This document shows, piece by piece, positions 9,788 through 21,595 of a stretch of 64,000 bases of DNA. The notes beneath the pieces are model-generated. The model searched no databases. It was given only the letters and a program-made list of their open reading frames with translations, and was not told where the DNA came from. Position 1 is the stretch's first letter. Each line of letters opens with the position of its first letter. The position numbers and the translations under genes are program-made. The DNA comes from Ganoderma boninense (lineage: Eukaryota; Basidiomycota; Agaricomycetes; Polyporales; Polyporaceae), in contig CM035309.1 in assembly GCA_002900995.3 (NCBI GenBank), positions 1,246,389 through 1,310,388 of the forward strand. The letters are read 5' to 3'.

Positions 9788-12700
9788 CTACTTCTTCTTG
9801 CCCTTCTTCTTCTTGCCACCAGCGGTGGCGAACCCATCAGGAGCTTCTGAGGTCTGTCGCGAGAGCGGGTCGGGGGTGTTCATCGCGCTCTTCTTGCCCT
9901 TCTTGACCTTGACTGGAATGCCCCACTCGTCCTCAGCAGACGCGGCCTGTGGGACCTCTGCCACCTCCGCTGCCTGCTCTGCTGCTTCCTCAGCCTCCTT
10001 CGCCTCCTCGACGGCCTGCTCCGCGGCCTCTTCCTTCTTCTCAGCCTCGACAGCAGCTTCCTGAGCCTCGTGTGCCGCCTCGAGAGCCTCGGCCTGCGCA
10101 TGCTGGGCTTCCTCTGAGAGCTCAGCCGCGACGGCGGCCTCTGCGGGGGTATGCGCGGCGGCGGCGGCGGCAGCAGCCTCCTCAGCGGCCCTCTGCGCCT
10201 CCGCTGCCTCCTCGTGGGCCCTCGCAGCAGCCTCGGCGGCCTCCTCCTCCGCCTTCCTCGCGGCCTCCTCTGCTTCCTCTGCCGCCTGTCTGGCGGCCTC
10301 CGCCTCCTCCGCCTCACGCACAGCAGCCTCCTCCTTCGCCTTGCGCTCCTTCTCCTCCGCCTTCTTCGCCTGCAGCTGCTCGCGCTTCGTCATCTTCTTC
10401 GCGGGCTTCTTCCTGGCCGCCGCGGCCTCTTCCTCCTCAGCAGCCTTGCGCGCCGCCTCTTCCTCCTCCTCTACGCGCCTTCGTTCTGCTTCCTCCGCCT
10501 CGCCGCGCACCCGCTCCAGCTCGATAGCCTCCTCCTCCTGCCTTCGCTTTTCCTCCTCCTCCGCGGCAGCAGCGTCGCCGTTGTTGCTGCTGCCCCACCC
10601 AAAGCCCCCAAAGCTCCCGAACCCACCTCCACCGCCACCGCCACCGCCCCCAGACGATTCGCGGTTGCTGTTGCCTCCGCTCCCGCCGCCGAACGACCCG
10701 AACCCGAACCCGCCCGTCAGCTTCGACGCCGGGTTATTCCACGACGACCCCGAGAGGAAGTCCGAGAACAGGCCCGCGCTCGTCGGCTGCGCGGCAGGCG
10801 TGTCCGGCACAGGAGTGGTCCACAGGTCCGCCATTGGGGACATCGCCGCGCCAGGGTTGTGCGGCCCGTCGCCGTCCCCATCGCCGCCCATGCCGGGCAT
10901 CCCCATCCCCATGTCGTCGCCCCCATGGAAGGGCGGCGGGATGAAGCCATGCTCGTCTCCATCACCCGCAGGGTGCACGATTGGCCCAACGTCGCCGAAT
11001 AACGCGGAGACGGGCGCGGGCTCCGGCATCGGGGGAGCATGTACGACCTGTGGCACTGGCTCTGGGGCTGGCTCCGGTGCTGGTTCGGGCTCCCAAGCCG
11101 CCTCGAATTGCGGTTCTGGCTCTGGCTCTACGGGGGCCGGTGGCGCTGGCTCGGGCTCCGGTTCTGGCTCTGCAGGCGGAGGGGTGATTGCGCGCGGAGT
11201 TGCTGCCTTGGGCGTAGCAGCCTTCGACATGGCGCGGGGCGTCGCAGCCTTGGACTGTGTAGCAGGCGTCGGGATCTTCGAGCCCCCAGCTGGGGTCGGG
11301 GCCTTGGAACCCCACGCGGGGGTCGCAGCCTTGGATGCCGCCTTGGATGCTGCCTTGGATGCTGCCTTGGATCCCCATGCAGGAGTGGGAGCCTTGGACG
11401 CCGGCGCCGGTGTCGGGATCTTCGAAGACGTGGAGACAGCCCTCGACGGCGTAACGGGAGCCTGCACCGGTGGTGGAGATGGAGGCTTTGAGGGAACAGG
11501 CGTGGCATACGACAGCTCTGAGGGCGGACGGGGCATGGGCGGCTCCTCGGTCAAAGGTGGTGGAGTCATGATGGGGGTCTGGAGGCTCGACATCGTCGGA
11601 GGTGTAGGTTGCTTCGACATTGTAGGCGGCGTGGGTTCCTTGGGTGTCGTGGGTTTCGTCTCGCGACGCGACGGCTGGCGGGATGTGTATGGCGGGTTTT
11701 CCGCGAGTGGCGAGGACACGCTCGGTGCGTTCTGCCCCCAGATCGCGTTGAGCTCTTCTCCGAGACGCGTGCTCCCGCTCCTGCCAGACTCCGCAGAGAG
11801 GCCGGAGATGTTGATCGAACGGTCTCTAGCTTGCATAGGTTCTGGAGGCGGAGGTCCCGAGCGTGGTGTCCGCGAGCCGCTGGGCGCAGCGCTGGGTGCA
11901 CTGGGTGCATAGATCTCGCGAGTTCCCCTAGACGACGTGGAGGTGGTGCGTGAACGGTCGACAGGTCGCGACCCGTGAGAGGACGTCGAGGCCGTGCGCT
12001 GACGTTCGATCTCGAAACCACGCGGTGTGATGGGAGGTTCGGTCGGGGGGCGAGTTGGCAGGCGAGGAGAGGGCGGGACTGAGGGGCGCGCGCTGCGCAT
12101 GGTAGGGTCGCGCGAGGGTGGCTGGGAGATTGATCGCGACGGTCCACGGTCTGAAGGCGACGACAGAACTGTGACGTTATCCTCAGGTGAGCTGTCAGGC
12201 TCGTCCTCTTCGGCGCGAGTACCGCCCTCGTTGTAGACGATGGAAGCAGGCCCATACCTCGTCCTACCCTGTGATTTGACAACAGCGTGAGCATGGTACG
12301 AAAATAGAGTGAAGAAATAAAACGCACATTATCGACCCACTTGATGCGAGCCTTGAACTCCGTCAGACCGAAGTGGATCTCGATGCTGAACACGATTGTC
12401 CAGTAGGTCTTTCCACCTCGCCCTTGCTTAGCCTGCGCACTGCCCGCCAGGGGCGACAAGTCCGCACGCACATAGCAGAGCGTCGAAAACACCTCCGATG
12501 ACCGATGGATCCACTTCGGAATAGTCTCGCCTCCACGGAAGCACCAAATCTCGACCTCGAACACGGAAAGCGTCGACAAGTTCGTGACTTCCGTGCAATA
12601 CTTGCGGCTAAACACGTTGGACTCCTTGACCTTGACGCCGCGAGCGAGAATACAGTCGAAGGCATCAGGTAACAGTCGAGGACCTGAGGGCATCTCGAAG

Positions 12701-14494
12701 AGACGATGTTTGCGAGCAACGTGCTCTTCATCATTGGCGTCGAACTCACGCAGGTATTCGACACCATACATGAACTTTGAGATCCGGGCGGAGACGTGGT
12801 GGTCACAGTAGAAACCGATGGCACCATCAGCAACTGCTTTTGACCTGTTTTGAATTATCTCAATGAATCTTGTCGAGTCCTATTGGAAGACGACTCACGT
12901 CTGGGTATCTGGCCGGCTGACGACGACGTGGTATTTAGAGAGACGTTCTTGCAATTGCATGAATAGCCATGGACTTGCGGCGAAACCTCCAACAAGCCAG
13001 ACGGACTTCACGGTTCCACCGGACGAGTCGATCTGCTGCTTGATGGACAGCACAGCTGCCTCTATTGAAGGTTCGAAGAGTGCTGCAACCTCAACCCTAT
13101 GTAGGAACAAACGGACTGAGTCGCGGGTATCTGAATAATAGGTCGCTGATACACACCCAGTAAGTTTCAGCTGCCCGCCGCGAATGCCAACAGGCAGATC
13201 CTTGTCTAGCGGAGAGCCGAAGGGAACAAACTGCAGCTCCTTGCTGTCGCGGAACAGCCGCTTGGTGGTCTCATCGAAACGTTTCGTGATGTGGTCGAGC
13301 GAATCCGGAGAGCCGTATTTTGAAGTCCTGAGTTTGTCTACGCTCGGGGCATGAGCGCGCTATACAAAATTATTTAGGAAGGCACAACATACCCTCGAGG
13401 AACGCCCGCGCTCTCCGACTGACGAAAACCGAGCCAGCGAAAACACCTGTGAACATGTCAGAGCCCCGCCACAACACTTTAAACGTGCATATACTCACAG
13501 TCGGGAGGAGCGATCTCCTCAATGACAAGCGGAACTGTGCCGCGAATGGCGTACGAACTGATGTCCAGCGTTCCTCCGCCCGCGTCAGCAACGATGAACC
13601 CGTGTCCGGATGGATTCTGTCCCGAAGTCAGCACGAAGCGCCGCACAAGTGCCCCAACAAACTCAAAAGAACTTACCGACAGCACGTCCGCCGCGAGACC
13701 GTTGAGCACGCACGCGTGCAGACTGGCCTCGCCCTCCGTGACAAACCGGATGCGTGCCTTGCCTTCATCCGAGTCGGGAATGAGGCCACCGTAGACGGCC
13801 GCCCTGCGCATCTTGGCCTGCTGTGCGCCCTCCCAGCCGTTTGGATGGCTGAGGACGAACTGGATATCGTGTTCGACCGCGCGCCACAGCGCGTGACCGT
13901 TTGCGTGGGTATCGATGATGAATGACCGTGTGCAGTGGAAGAGGTATGAGAGGAAGTCGCCGAAGACGTCGACGGCGGTCTTGCCGGTCGGGAGCGGCGC
14001 GAGGCGCATGCCGTTCATCTTGAGCTTCATGGCCTTCGGTCGCAGCCGAAGTTTGAACCTGAAGGTTGGGGCATTGGGGTACGGGTGAGTGGGATGCGCG
14101 CGGAGGGGGAAGGAACAATAGGAATGAGTGTGGGACGCACAGTTCAGTCTTGATCCAACCCTCGTCCTCGGCGAGCGCGACCATGGAAGCATTCTCCGCT
14201 TCCGCGCCGGCGGCCTTCATGATGCCGTCCGTGTCGTAGTACATGATTGAGGGAATCTTGGAGTTGCCCGCGACGTGTTCCTGGCCGGGGAAGCTATGGG
14301 TTCGCGAGTCAGCTCCCAGCCACACTTCCGGCATGTCGGTGTACTTACCGAGTGACTCCGTGGATCTTGGGAACCTCGCCGGGCTCGAGGATGGCGTACG
14401 AAACGCCACTGAAGGTGGTGCCGACATCGAGAGCGAGGACGAGGGAGCGAACGGTGCCGGTGTATGGTTTGCGAGTACCCGAGGCGGGCTTCAT
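9788..14494 (-). CDS. Hsp70/HSPA12-like ATPase with a very long disordered and Ala/Glu-rich C-terminal extension
   Basis: The N-terminal ~560 residues form an actin-like ATPase domain of the HSPA12 branch of Hsp70. The phosphate-1 loop is LDVGTTFSGVSYAI, phosphate-2 is VADAGGGTLDISSY and the adenosine motif is WLVGGFAASPW. About eight short introns join cleanly; the one after FLEG uses the AG at the end of CCCGAGCGTAG. After FKARIKWVDN the frame continues into a region of roughly 800 residues: Ser/Pro-rich, then tandem SKAATPAWGSK-like repeats, a Gly-rich patch, a long Ala/Glu/Lys coiled-coil-like stretch with MTKREQLQAKKAEEKE, and an end in GGKKKKGKKK. HSPA12-like proteins are usually about 550-650 residues, so the tail is unusual. 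The role is probably chaperone-like or sensory ATPase in the cytosol; the substrate is unknown. Confidence 0.82.
11170..11420 (-). repeat. Short tandem coding repeats (SKAATP / TPAWGSKAP type) in the Hsp70-like tail
   Basis: This stretch encodes imperfect repeats of 5-12 residues such as SKAASKAASKAASKAATPAW, GSKAPTPA and SKAATPRAM. The DNA shows matching near-tandem units (GCCTTGGATGCTGCC repeated). The region is low complexity and likely length-polymorphic. Confidence 0.7.
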
Positions 14495-16858
14495 GGCGAG
14501 CGATCGCGGGGGGCAGGGATATCGCGAGCAGCAGAAGAGAGGAAGATAACAGATAAAGCGGAGCCCCGGGGACGTGGGGGCGATTTTAAGGAAGGCACGG
14601 AGGGGGACGGGAGGAAAAGAGTGTGGAAGGCGCAGACCACGAGGGCCCGTAGCTGATCCTTGCCTCGCGCGCACAGGCGTCCAATTGGGACGCGCTCATC
14701 CTCTTCTGGCGCTTATGTAAGAAACACGCTTCGGCAACGCGGTTGTGGCGTGCACGTTCCTCCGCCCCGCTCCCCCCTTCGCGCACAAACGGCGGGCAAC
14801 CACACTTCGTCATCCTACGCCGATCGTGCTTGGCCCTGTCCGACTCTAATATCGGAATATCCTCGCTCGCTCACTTTTTCCTGCTTGATTTTCAGTGTGC
14901 CCTCTTGCACAACGCCAGCCTTTATCCTACGAGCTCCAGGCTGTGGTCTACACCTACAACAAGCTGTACTTCAGGCTTCGATCGGTGGCACGTAAGCCCA
15001 AGAATAACAGCCATGGCGCTCTCAGGAACGCACTAGAACCACACACACCATCAACCCCACCAACCTGGTGCACAGTTTCCCTACCGCAGCACAGTGCTAC
15101 TCGGGATGAAAATTATTGTGGGCGTAAGCAGTCTCCCTTGCACAGCACGGCGTTCCAATAACTGCTGCCTTCGGACTCTGCGGCACAGGTGTGATTATCG
15201 ATATAATCGCCACCAGACTCGAGGAGGACGTGAGGAAACTGCGGAACTTGCAGCATTTAATCCAGCTTTAGAGCCGACAAGCACCTTCCGAGGACACAGA
15301 GGCAACTTGCAACCCGCGAACACCGATGGCGGAAGTAGGGAGGGTAAAAGGAAGGTGTATAGATTAGCTACTGTCCTGCATCGCCGACAGAAGCAAGCCA
15401 CGTTAGGATCGGACGCCAAGGCAAGGCCTGAGGTTCTGTAAGGTAAAGCAGGGGTAGTTCCATTAGAATGAGCGACCGAGAAAATTAGATTAAGCACTCC
15501 CCCCATCGGCCTAGTCATGGGGGCGACCACAGGCAACAACGTCATGCGCAGGCAACTGTATGAGCATCTGCAACGAGGCTCGGCGGTCGACACAAACGAA
15601 CGGTCAATGAAGGTCCGGCTTTCCCATTGCTTCGATCTGAATACGAGGTTCAGTTGTAAGCAAGTGGGCGTACTCCGCACATGGAATTTGCTAACTTGGG
15701 GATAAAGTGCAGTTAATGCATCGAGCAGAGGTCTTCGGCATGTATGTTGTTCTGTTAAAAAGAAAGTGCGCACGCGCCTGACTTACTACATAGGTGCGCT
15801 TTAAACAATCTAAATGTGTGTACTTGGACGAAAACGCATTAGCAGCGTAACCGTTCCCGCACTGGCAGCGGCAGAGTACTGAGTCTGATCACGAGCGCTG
15901 CGTTCAGCGGCCGGGTAAGCAAACATCGCAACCACATTCCCGAGAAGCGAGAACGTGCATGCATGCAACTGCAACAAAAACCTCCATGCAAAAATTCACA
16001 CCGTCAGAGAGCATCCTGTTTCGCGCTGCACTCTCTCACCTGCGTCTCATGCACAGGCAGTTTGCGAAGAATGGTTGTTAGCGGCCATGCGAGGCTGACA
16101 TCCACGGCCGGGTATACCGCGTGCCGCTGTGCCTTTAACACGACTTCAGGACGGTCAAAGAAGCGTAGACTCGGAAGCGGCGAGCACATCAAGTCGTGTC
16201 TGTCATAGCCTCCGCACCGTCGACATCAATAAAGCGCTATGAACACGCTGAGGGAGATATCCATATGGTCCGAACAAGCGAGGATCGATGCGAGCCTTGT
16301 TCAGGAAGCTCTTGTGCAGACAGCGCGCGAATGACGATCCGTAGGGCTGGACCGTTCTACACCACCTTGCCACCACTTCTGACTTCACAACCGCAGCTCA
16401 CCTGAGTAGACTCGGAACCCTTTTCTTCTCTTCTAACCTAGTCCATGCGGGGGCCTTGGTGTAAGGTTCGGATCACCTGGCCATGCCGTTCACACCACCG
16501 AGCGACGTCAGCAGCAGTTGATAAGGTAGTGAGTTAAAAGTCCTTGTTCGGACAGAGCGCGGATGCCGTTGCGACGGGCTGAGATGTTGTTTGGTCAATG
16601 AGGAGGTACGTCTGCAGCATCTGGGGAGCGGTCGGGAGCAGAGGAGGGGGTAAGCGCCGGCTGGACTCATTCGGCTACGAACCCCGGACGGTTGCTGCTG
16701 CCACTGGCGCGAGCAACGTGTTGAGAAGGCTGCCTGCACACCGCCTACCACGACCTCTGCAACCCTCCGTTTGTCTGCCCTTTATTAGGCTCTGACTGTG
16801 CTCCCCGCTCGTAAGTCACACCCCCATCTTGCCCCCCCGATCCCCCCTAACCCGCACC
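14495..16858. other. 2.4-kb gap between divergent genes, no gene supported
   Basis: The Hsp70-like gene and the coiled-coil gene at 16859 diverge from this gap, so it should contain both promoters. The open frames on both strands (for example 15195-15773 minus) have random-looking composition with no motif, no splice support and no homology I recognise. No heat-shock element or TATA box is clear. Confidence 0.45.
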
Positions 16859-18628
16859 ATGCGCCGCCAGGCAAGCATCAAAGGCAGCACTGTTGAGTTC
16901 TACACTCTCCGAGGCCCCCTCCCATTTCCGTCGACCCGTCCCTGCCGCCCCAGAGTCGATTCCGGAGAACTCTCGCCCGTCTCAGACCCCGTCGCCAAGC
17001 TCACCCGCGAGTGCAACACTCTCCGTCTCAAGCTGGCCACCGCCGAGCGTCGCGAGCGCAGTTTGCAGAACGGATACCGCACCGCCACCTCTTCGGCCCG
17101 CACACCTCCTTACCCACACAACCCTCTCCCCCTCCCACCCGAAAACGTGCTGGCGCACCGCGACCTGAACGGTAACACCCGGGCGCACCTTCGGGATGAG
17201 GTGTTGAAGCTCGCGGAGCGCCATAGGACGTTGGAGAAGACGCTCCGCGAGATGCAGGATGTGCTCCGGACGAAGGACCGCGAGATCGAACTGCTCCGCG
17301 CAGAGCGTGATAGGTTGCTTGCCGAACGCGACGAGGTCCGCGTGAAGAGCAGGAGTGTCAGCCGAGAGCGGTCGCAGGCCGGGATCGTGGACGATTTCAG
17401 CGCCGTGTCAGTCAATGGCAGCGGGAGGAATCAGCGGCATCGCGACCGGAGCAGGAGCAGGCGCATGTCGCGCCGCCAGGAGGATCTCCCGCCGCTGCCG
17501 TTGGCCGCGCCGATGTCACTCGACGCCGAGCAATTTGCGCGGCTCAGGAGCATGGACGTCTTCCTCACAAAGACGGACAACTGGTCCGGGGCACAGATCA
17601 TACAGGCCGTCGACGACCTGAACGCCGAGATCAACCAGTTCGCGGCAGCTGCGACCGAATCGTGCTCGTTTGCAAAGCGTACGAAGCTCAAGGATACTCT
17701 TGCGCTCACCCCAATTCAAGAAAATTGCACACCTTGGCTCGGACCAGCCTTCTCTCGCATCCTCGCCTTCCGCGACCATACCCAAGACCCTATCCTCGTT
17801 CAGCTCGCTCTCCAGGCAAGCATTGTTACTTGCTGTGCTCGCTCATTATCATTATTCTGCGTCGGCTTCCCTTCAAAACTTGACGCGCTCCTTTCGCGCA
17901 TACTTGCTCACATGCATACAACTGGTGCGTTCTTGTCTCTCTTCCCCCAAGGCGTCCCATCTTGAGCCCCTTCGCCCTGCCTAGAACCCCAGGCAACCTC
18001 GTCACGTTGGCGTGCCCTCACGCACCGCTCCATAAGCATGCTGTACCCTGGACTTGAAGAGTACGCCGTCACGGAACTCGTGACGACGATGCTCCGGTGG
18101 TCCAGCGCTGTCTTCACGCTCTGCGGCTCCGCAAACGCCCCCACGGCTTCGGACGCGTCGTTGCATACCCAACTACGCCGCATCGCCGAGGCAGTCTACA
18201 AGCTCGCGCGGGTCACGCGCGAGGACATCCTCTCCACGACATTCGATGTCCTAGTCGTCGACAGCGGCTCGCCGTTCGAACCCGGGCGGATGCTCAACAA
18301 GATGCGCGAGGGCGAGCACGACGCGGACGAGCACAGCTCGCAGATCGCGGACGTCGGTATCGGCCTGAATCCGAATGCAAACCGGAGCGGTATGCTCATC
18401 GGCGCGGATGGGGACGTGAATGGGAGCGCGAACGGCAGTGGGGCACAGGACTCGGGACGGGTGCTGTGCACGACGGAGCTCGGGCTGCGGTGCGTGACCC
18501 GCCGAGATCTGAAGAGCACGAGTGGGTTCCCGGAGGCCGGCGCGGAGGCGGACCTGTTCGAGAGCAGGCTGTTGCTGCAGCCCAAGGTCCTGCTGGATTC
18601 GGCGATGGACGTGATAGAGCGCGGATGA
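16859..18628 (+). CDS. Basidiomycete coiled-coil protein of unknown function
   Basis: There are two exons, 16859-17924 and 17985-18628, joined in frame (HMHTT to EPQATSSRWRALTHR). The ATG at 16859 is the first in frame. The N-terminal third has a long coiled coil (LAERHRTLEKTLREMQDV, RTKDREIELLRAERDRLL) and an SR/RS-rich patch (RHRDRSRSRRMSRR). The central block, MSLDAEQFARLRSMDVFLTKTD onward to FCVGFPSKLDALLSRI, is well ordered with Trp and Cys and looks like a conserved globular domain. The C-terminal half reads YPGLEEYAVTELVTTML and TREDILSTTFDVLVVDSGSPFE. I do not recognise a named domain; the general pattern occurs in other agaricomycete proteins. No membrane segment or signal peptide is visible. 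Confidence 0.75.
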
Positions 18629-20006
18629 CGAACCGGACTGCGACTACGGGACTCGGAATATCGGCCCAACGAAATTCACGCGGATTTTGATTTTTAGATA
18701 GAGGAGCCCAGGAGAGGAGACGATTCGCCGCGCGACCTCCGGATGAGGAGTCCGGATCGGGTGGTATATACCAGGAGGGACTCGGATGGTTGCCATATGC
18801 ATGGTGCGTCGATTACGATTTATGATGATGTGCATTTGCTATAAGCTTGCATTGTGTATGTATTATACCTGAGCCTACAGCTGAGCACGCCTCGTGCGCG
18901 CCGCTGCGGTTCGTTTCGTATCTTCGGATGATTCGGTTCGGAAGTTCGCATGCTATCGAGGTACATATACCTAATGGGTCGCGGATCCGACACTGTACAT
19001 ACTATCTATAGCTGTAACATACGTGTAATTTATCTGTACCGTGGGGAGTACCTGCTCATGACCCAGAATGCTTTCACGACTTACGAACGAGAATTTCAGA
19101 GGTTTTTTTTTCCTTGATCCGGGACTCTATGCAGATCAGGGGGTGTTGATTAGATGTCTACCTTCACACTTGCGTGTCCAACCCCGAAGACTGCGCAACG
19201 AGTGACGAGGGAGATTAACAAGGGAGATCCTCAAGAAGGTCGGCAGGATTTGCATGCTCAGCCCAGGCTCGGACGTGGGTAGCGCCGAAGGTAAAGTTCA
19301 TGCCAAGCCCTTCTTCTACGCCGCTCCTAGGTGAGAGAGGGTTCAACACCATCCGACCCCGTCTGGTGTGCCATTACCATGAGCTGCCTTCTGACACCTG
19401 GACCGCTAGCTACAGTAGGAACGCTAGCACAGCAGATTCGGACTTCGTCTGAAACGTTCAATTTGAAGTTATGGAGACTGCTAGCCGATTAGACGCTCAG
19501 GCGAAACCACAGGAACCATAAGCGCCTAGTCTTCGGATTCTCTTGCGGTTCTCCCACCAACTACTCTCTTCGCAGGCCGGTCGGACTATGTAACACTATG
19601 AGGTGAAGCATAGTCCAGCATACCATCAGAACCTCCTCAAATTATATGAAATTATGAACATCACCTGGTGCGCTGCCGATTTTTCAGAAGCTCTGGGATG
19701 TTTTCGGGACTAATCACTTACCAATTCCCTACCCAACTGGGGCGTAGTATAGTACAGAATCTCTTCTCAAGCATCTCAACCTTAAGTCCAGGAGATGCCT
19801 TTCACTGGAATGCCAGAAATTTCAAACAGGTGTGTTTGTTGATCCAATTGCAATGGATTAATTGTGACGGCTGCGGCCCACGGATGTCGTTTCTAAAGGA
19901 ACCAGTCATCATCTGAACCCATGTATTCCGCACCGGATGCGTTGAAACTGGTGCGTAGTGGCTCCAATTCTCTACTCATGGCACGCGGGTATGCCTTAAG
20001 AGCCCG
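18629..20006. other. 1.4-kb gap, no gene seen
   Basis: AT-richer than the flanking genes. Only short random frames are present. It contains the 3' region of the gene ending at 18628 and, at its right end, distal promoter of the gene at 20298. Confidence 0.4.
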
Positions 20007-20080
20007 ATTTCTCGAGCCGAAGTCTTCTGTCTGGTCCCTCCATGGCCCACTGCAGGCTGGTGGACTTCGGCTCGAAAAAT
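20007..20080. repeat. 18-bp inverted repeat (one mismatch) upstream of a TATA box
   Basis: The left arm 20007-20024 (ATTTCTCGAGCCGAAGTC) and right arm 20063-20080 (GACTTCGGCTCGAAAAAT) are reverse complements except at one position. The spacer is 38 bases. The inner 12 bases, CGAGCCGAAGTC, match perfectly. The repeat ends 57 bases before the TATA box at 20138. It could be a paired binding site for a dimeric regulator, or simply a hairpin. Confidence 0.75.
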
Positions 20081-20137
20081 TCTAAGTCTCAAATTCCACT
20101 GAGTGTTCACTGAGTGCCACCTACCCCCGGCCACAGG

Positions 20138-20146
20138 TATATAAAG
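20138..20146 (+). promoter_or_regulatory. TATA box of the 20298 gene, followed by a 5'-leader intron
   Basis: TATATAAAG sits 160 bases before the ATG at 20298. The leader contains a likely intron from GTAAGT at 20232 to the AG near 20284-20286, with a GCTGAC branch site. The intron removes an upstream ATG in its body, which favours 20298 as the start. Confidence 0.7.
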
Positions 20147-20297
20147 GGCTCGTTTTGCGCCGTAAGGACCTCAGCAACGAGCCCACACATCCCCCCTGCA
20201 CAGTCGTCTGTATTACAATAGCATATAGCCAGTAAGTTAACCATCCCCACATGAACAAAGGGTCGTCGCTGACTTGATATAAAGAGCACCTACCATT

Positions 20298-21124
20298 ATG
20301 AACGCGAACACTTCTACTTCTCTCGCCCGTTCGGCGTCCACGCTGGCTGGTCCAGTCTTCACCACCGCTGCCACACCCACCAACCTTTCGAACACTAAGT
20401 CACTCGTCCCCCACCGTCCTAACAAGGCTGAGCTCCAGTCGCGACTTTTCCACGCCCATGTCCGGGCTCAAGTACGCCGCCTCCGCCAGTCTATCCTCGA
20501 CCAAGACCTCCCCTTCAACTCTAAGCCTCAGCGCACCACTCGCGCGTCGGCTGCTCCCATCCCGCGAAACCTCCCCACCATCATCACCAGCAGCGGCTTC
20601 GCCATCCTCGCCCCCACCGCCATCCGCCCTGCGCATCCCTCTACCCCCAATGCCCCCAAGCTGGGTCCCCTCCCCACTCCCCCCGCGACCCCTGAGCCAG
20701 AGACACGCCCGCTTCTCCCCACCCGCCGCTCACGCGGCGCCTCTCGAGCGTGTCACCGGCTCGCTCGCCCTCAGCGAGCTCGGGGAGGACCCCATCCTGA
20801 CCCCCAACCACGTCTTCCCCGACAACCTGCGCCGCACTCCGGGCGCCGCTGTCGGTAAGGCGGGCAAGGCGGGCTCCGACGGGGACTACTTCCACCTCCC
20901 GCCGGGTCTGCTCGAGACACCGGCCGTGGAGCAGTCTACCTCCACTTCGACTTCGACCTCGACTCCTCCGCTCACCACCCCCGTCGGGCTCGGGATCACA
21001 GTCCCGACCAACGACGGCTGGAGGAGCTCCAACCGTGCCCCGTGCCGTCGTCGGGCTCGGGATCACTGGGGTCGACTTCGAGGAGGACGGTCGCCTTGAG
21101 CGCTCCGTCCCTGCCGCTATGTAA
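20298..21124 (+). CDS. Small Pro/Ser-rich protein of unknown function; reading frame jumps
   Basis: The start is set by the TATA box and leader intron. The first ~120 residues (MNANTSTSLARSAST, LFHAHVRAQVRRLRQSILDQ, PTIITSSGFAIL) read in one frame. The likely continuation, LERVTGSLALSELGEDPIL and DGDYFHLPPGLLETPAVE, lies one base on, with the switch somewhere in the C-rich stretch 20665-20730. A second +1 shift near 21030 gives a plausible end, VGLGITGVDFEEDG to PAAM, with stop 21122-21124. If this shift is false, the second frame ends at 21099. A GTCGGGCTCGGGATCAC direct repeat flanks the second shift. No domain recognised. The strong promoter suggests a highly expressed or inducible gene. 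The shifts could be sequence errors, pseudogenisation or an intron I cannot place. Confidence 0.5.
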
Positions 21125-21595
21125 ACGAGTGCTGGGTGAGTGCCTTGTCCTCCGCTCCACGTTGGTCGTGTTAGCTGATAGGCGTGTTTCGACACACAGT
21201 CCGAGTTGCTGTATCATTGATCCCACGATTGTTCACGGACATTTCGTTCTTCGTTACGGACATTCACATCGGACTTGAGGCACGGACTCTGTTCTTTTTG
21301 TTTGTTTTAGTAGTATGTACCTCTGGTAGCGTACCGTTCGTTCGATAGCATCGCAGGTTAAAGAACATCGTTTTTATGTTCCGGTGAGTGTGAGTCGTGA
21401 CGCGTGTATGCGTAAGGTAAGTCTGTAAGGTACATGACAAAGATTGGTAGGTTCATGGCTACAGTGAGATCGTACACATTATAAATCCAGAGAGGGTATA
21501 TGGGGTAGGCAGTGATTCGTAATTCCACGATAACATCAAACCGAAGAATGTCCTTCGCAGAGCATATAGCGAGCCGCTAATCATCTACTCATAGC
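21125..21595. other. 470-base gap between convergent genes
   Basis: Holds the 3' regions of the two converging genes. No gene is seen. Confidence 0.4.

Noticed and set aside
10151..11912. Long plus-strand open frames (283 and 523 codons) opposite the Hsp70-like tail
   Set aside because: They are antisense shadows of a GC-rich repetitive coding region, have only Ser/Pro/Gly-type low complexity, and lack splice or promoter support.
13320..13390. A 33-base intron in the Hsp70-like gene after FLEG
   Set aside because: Too short and out of frame. A 54-base intron ending CCCGAGCGTAG fits phase and gives DKLRTSKYG.
15195..15773. 192-codon minus-strand open frame in the gap after the Hsp70-like gene
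   Set aside because: Random-looking composition, no motif, no neighbouring exon, no promoter signal.
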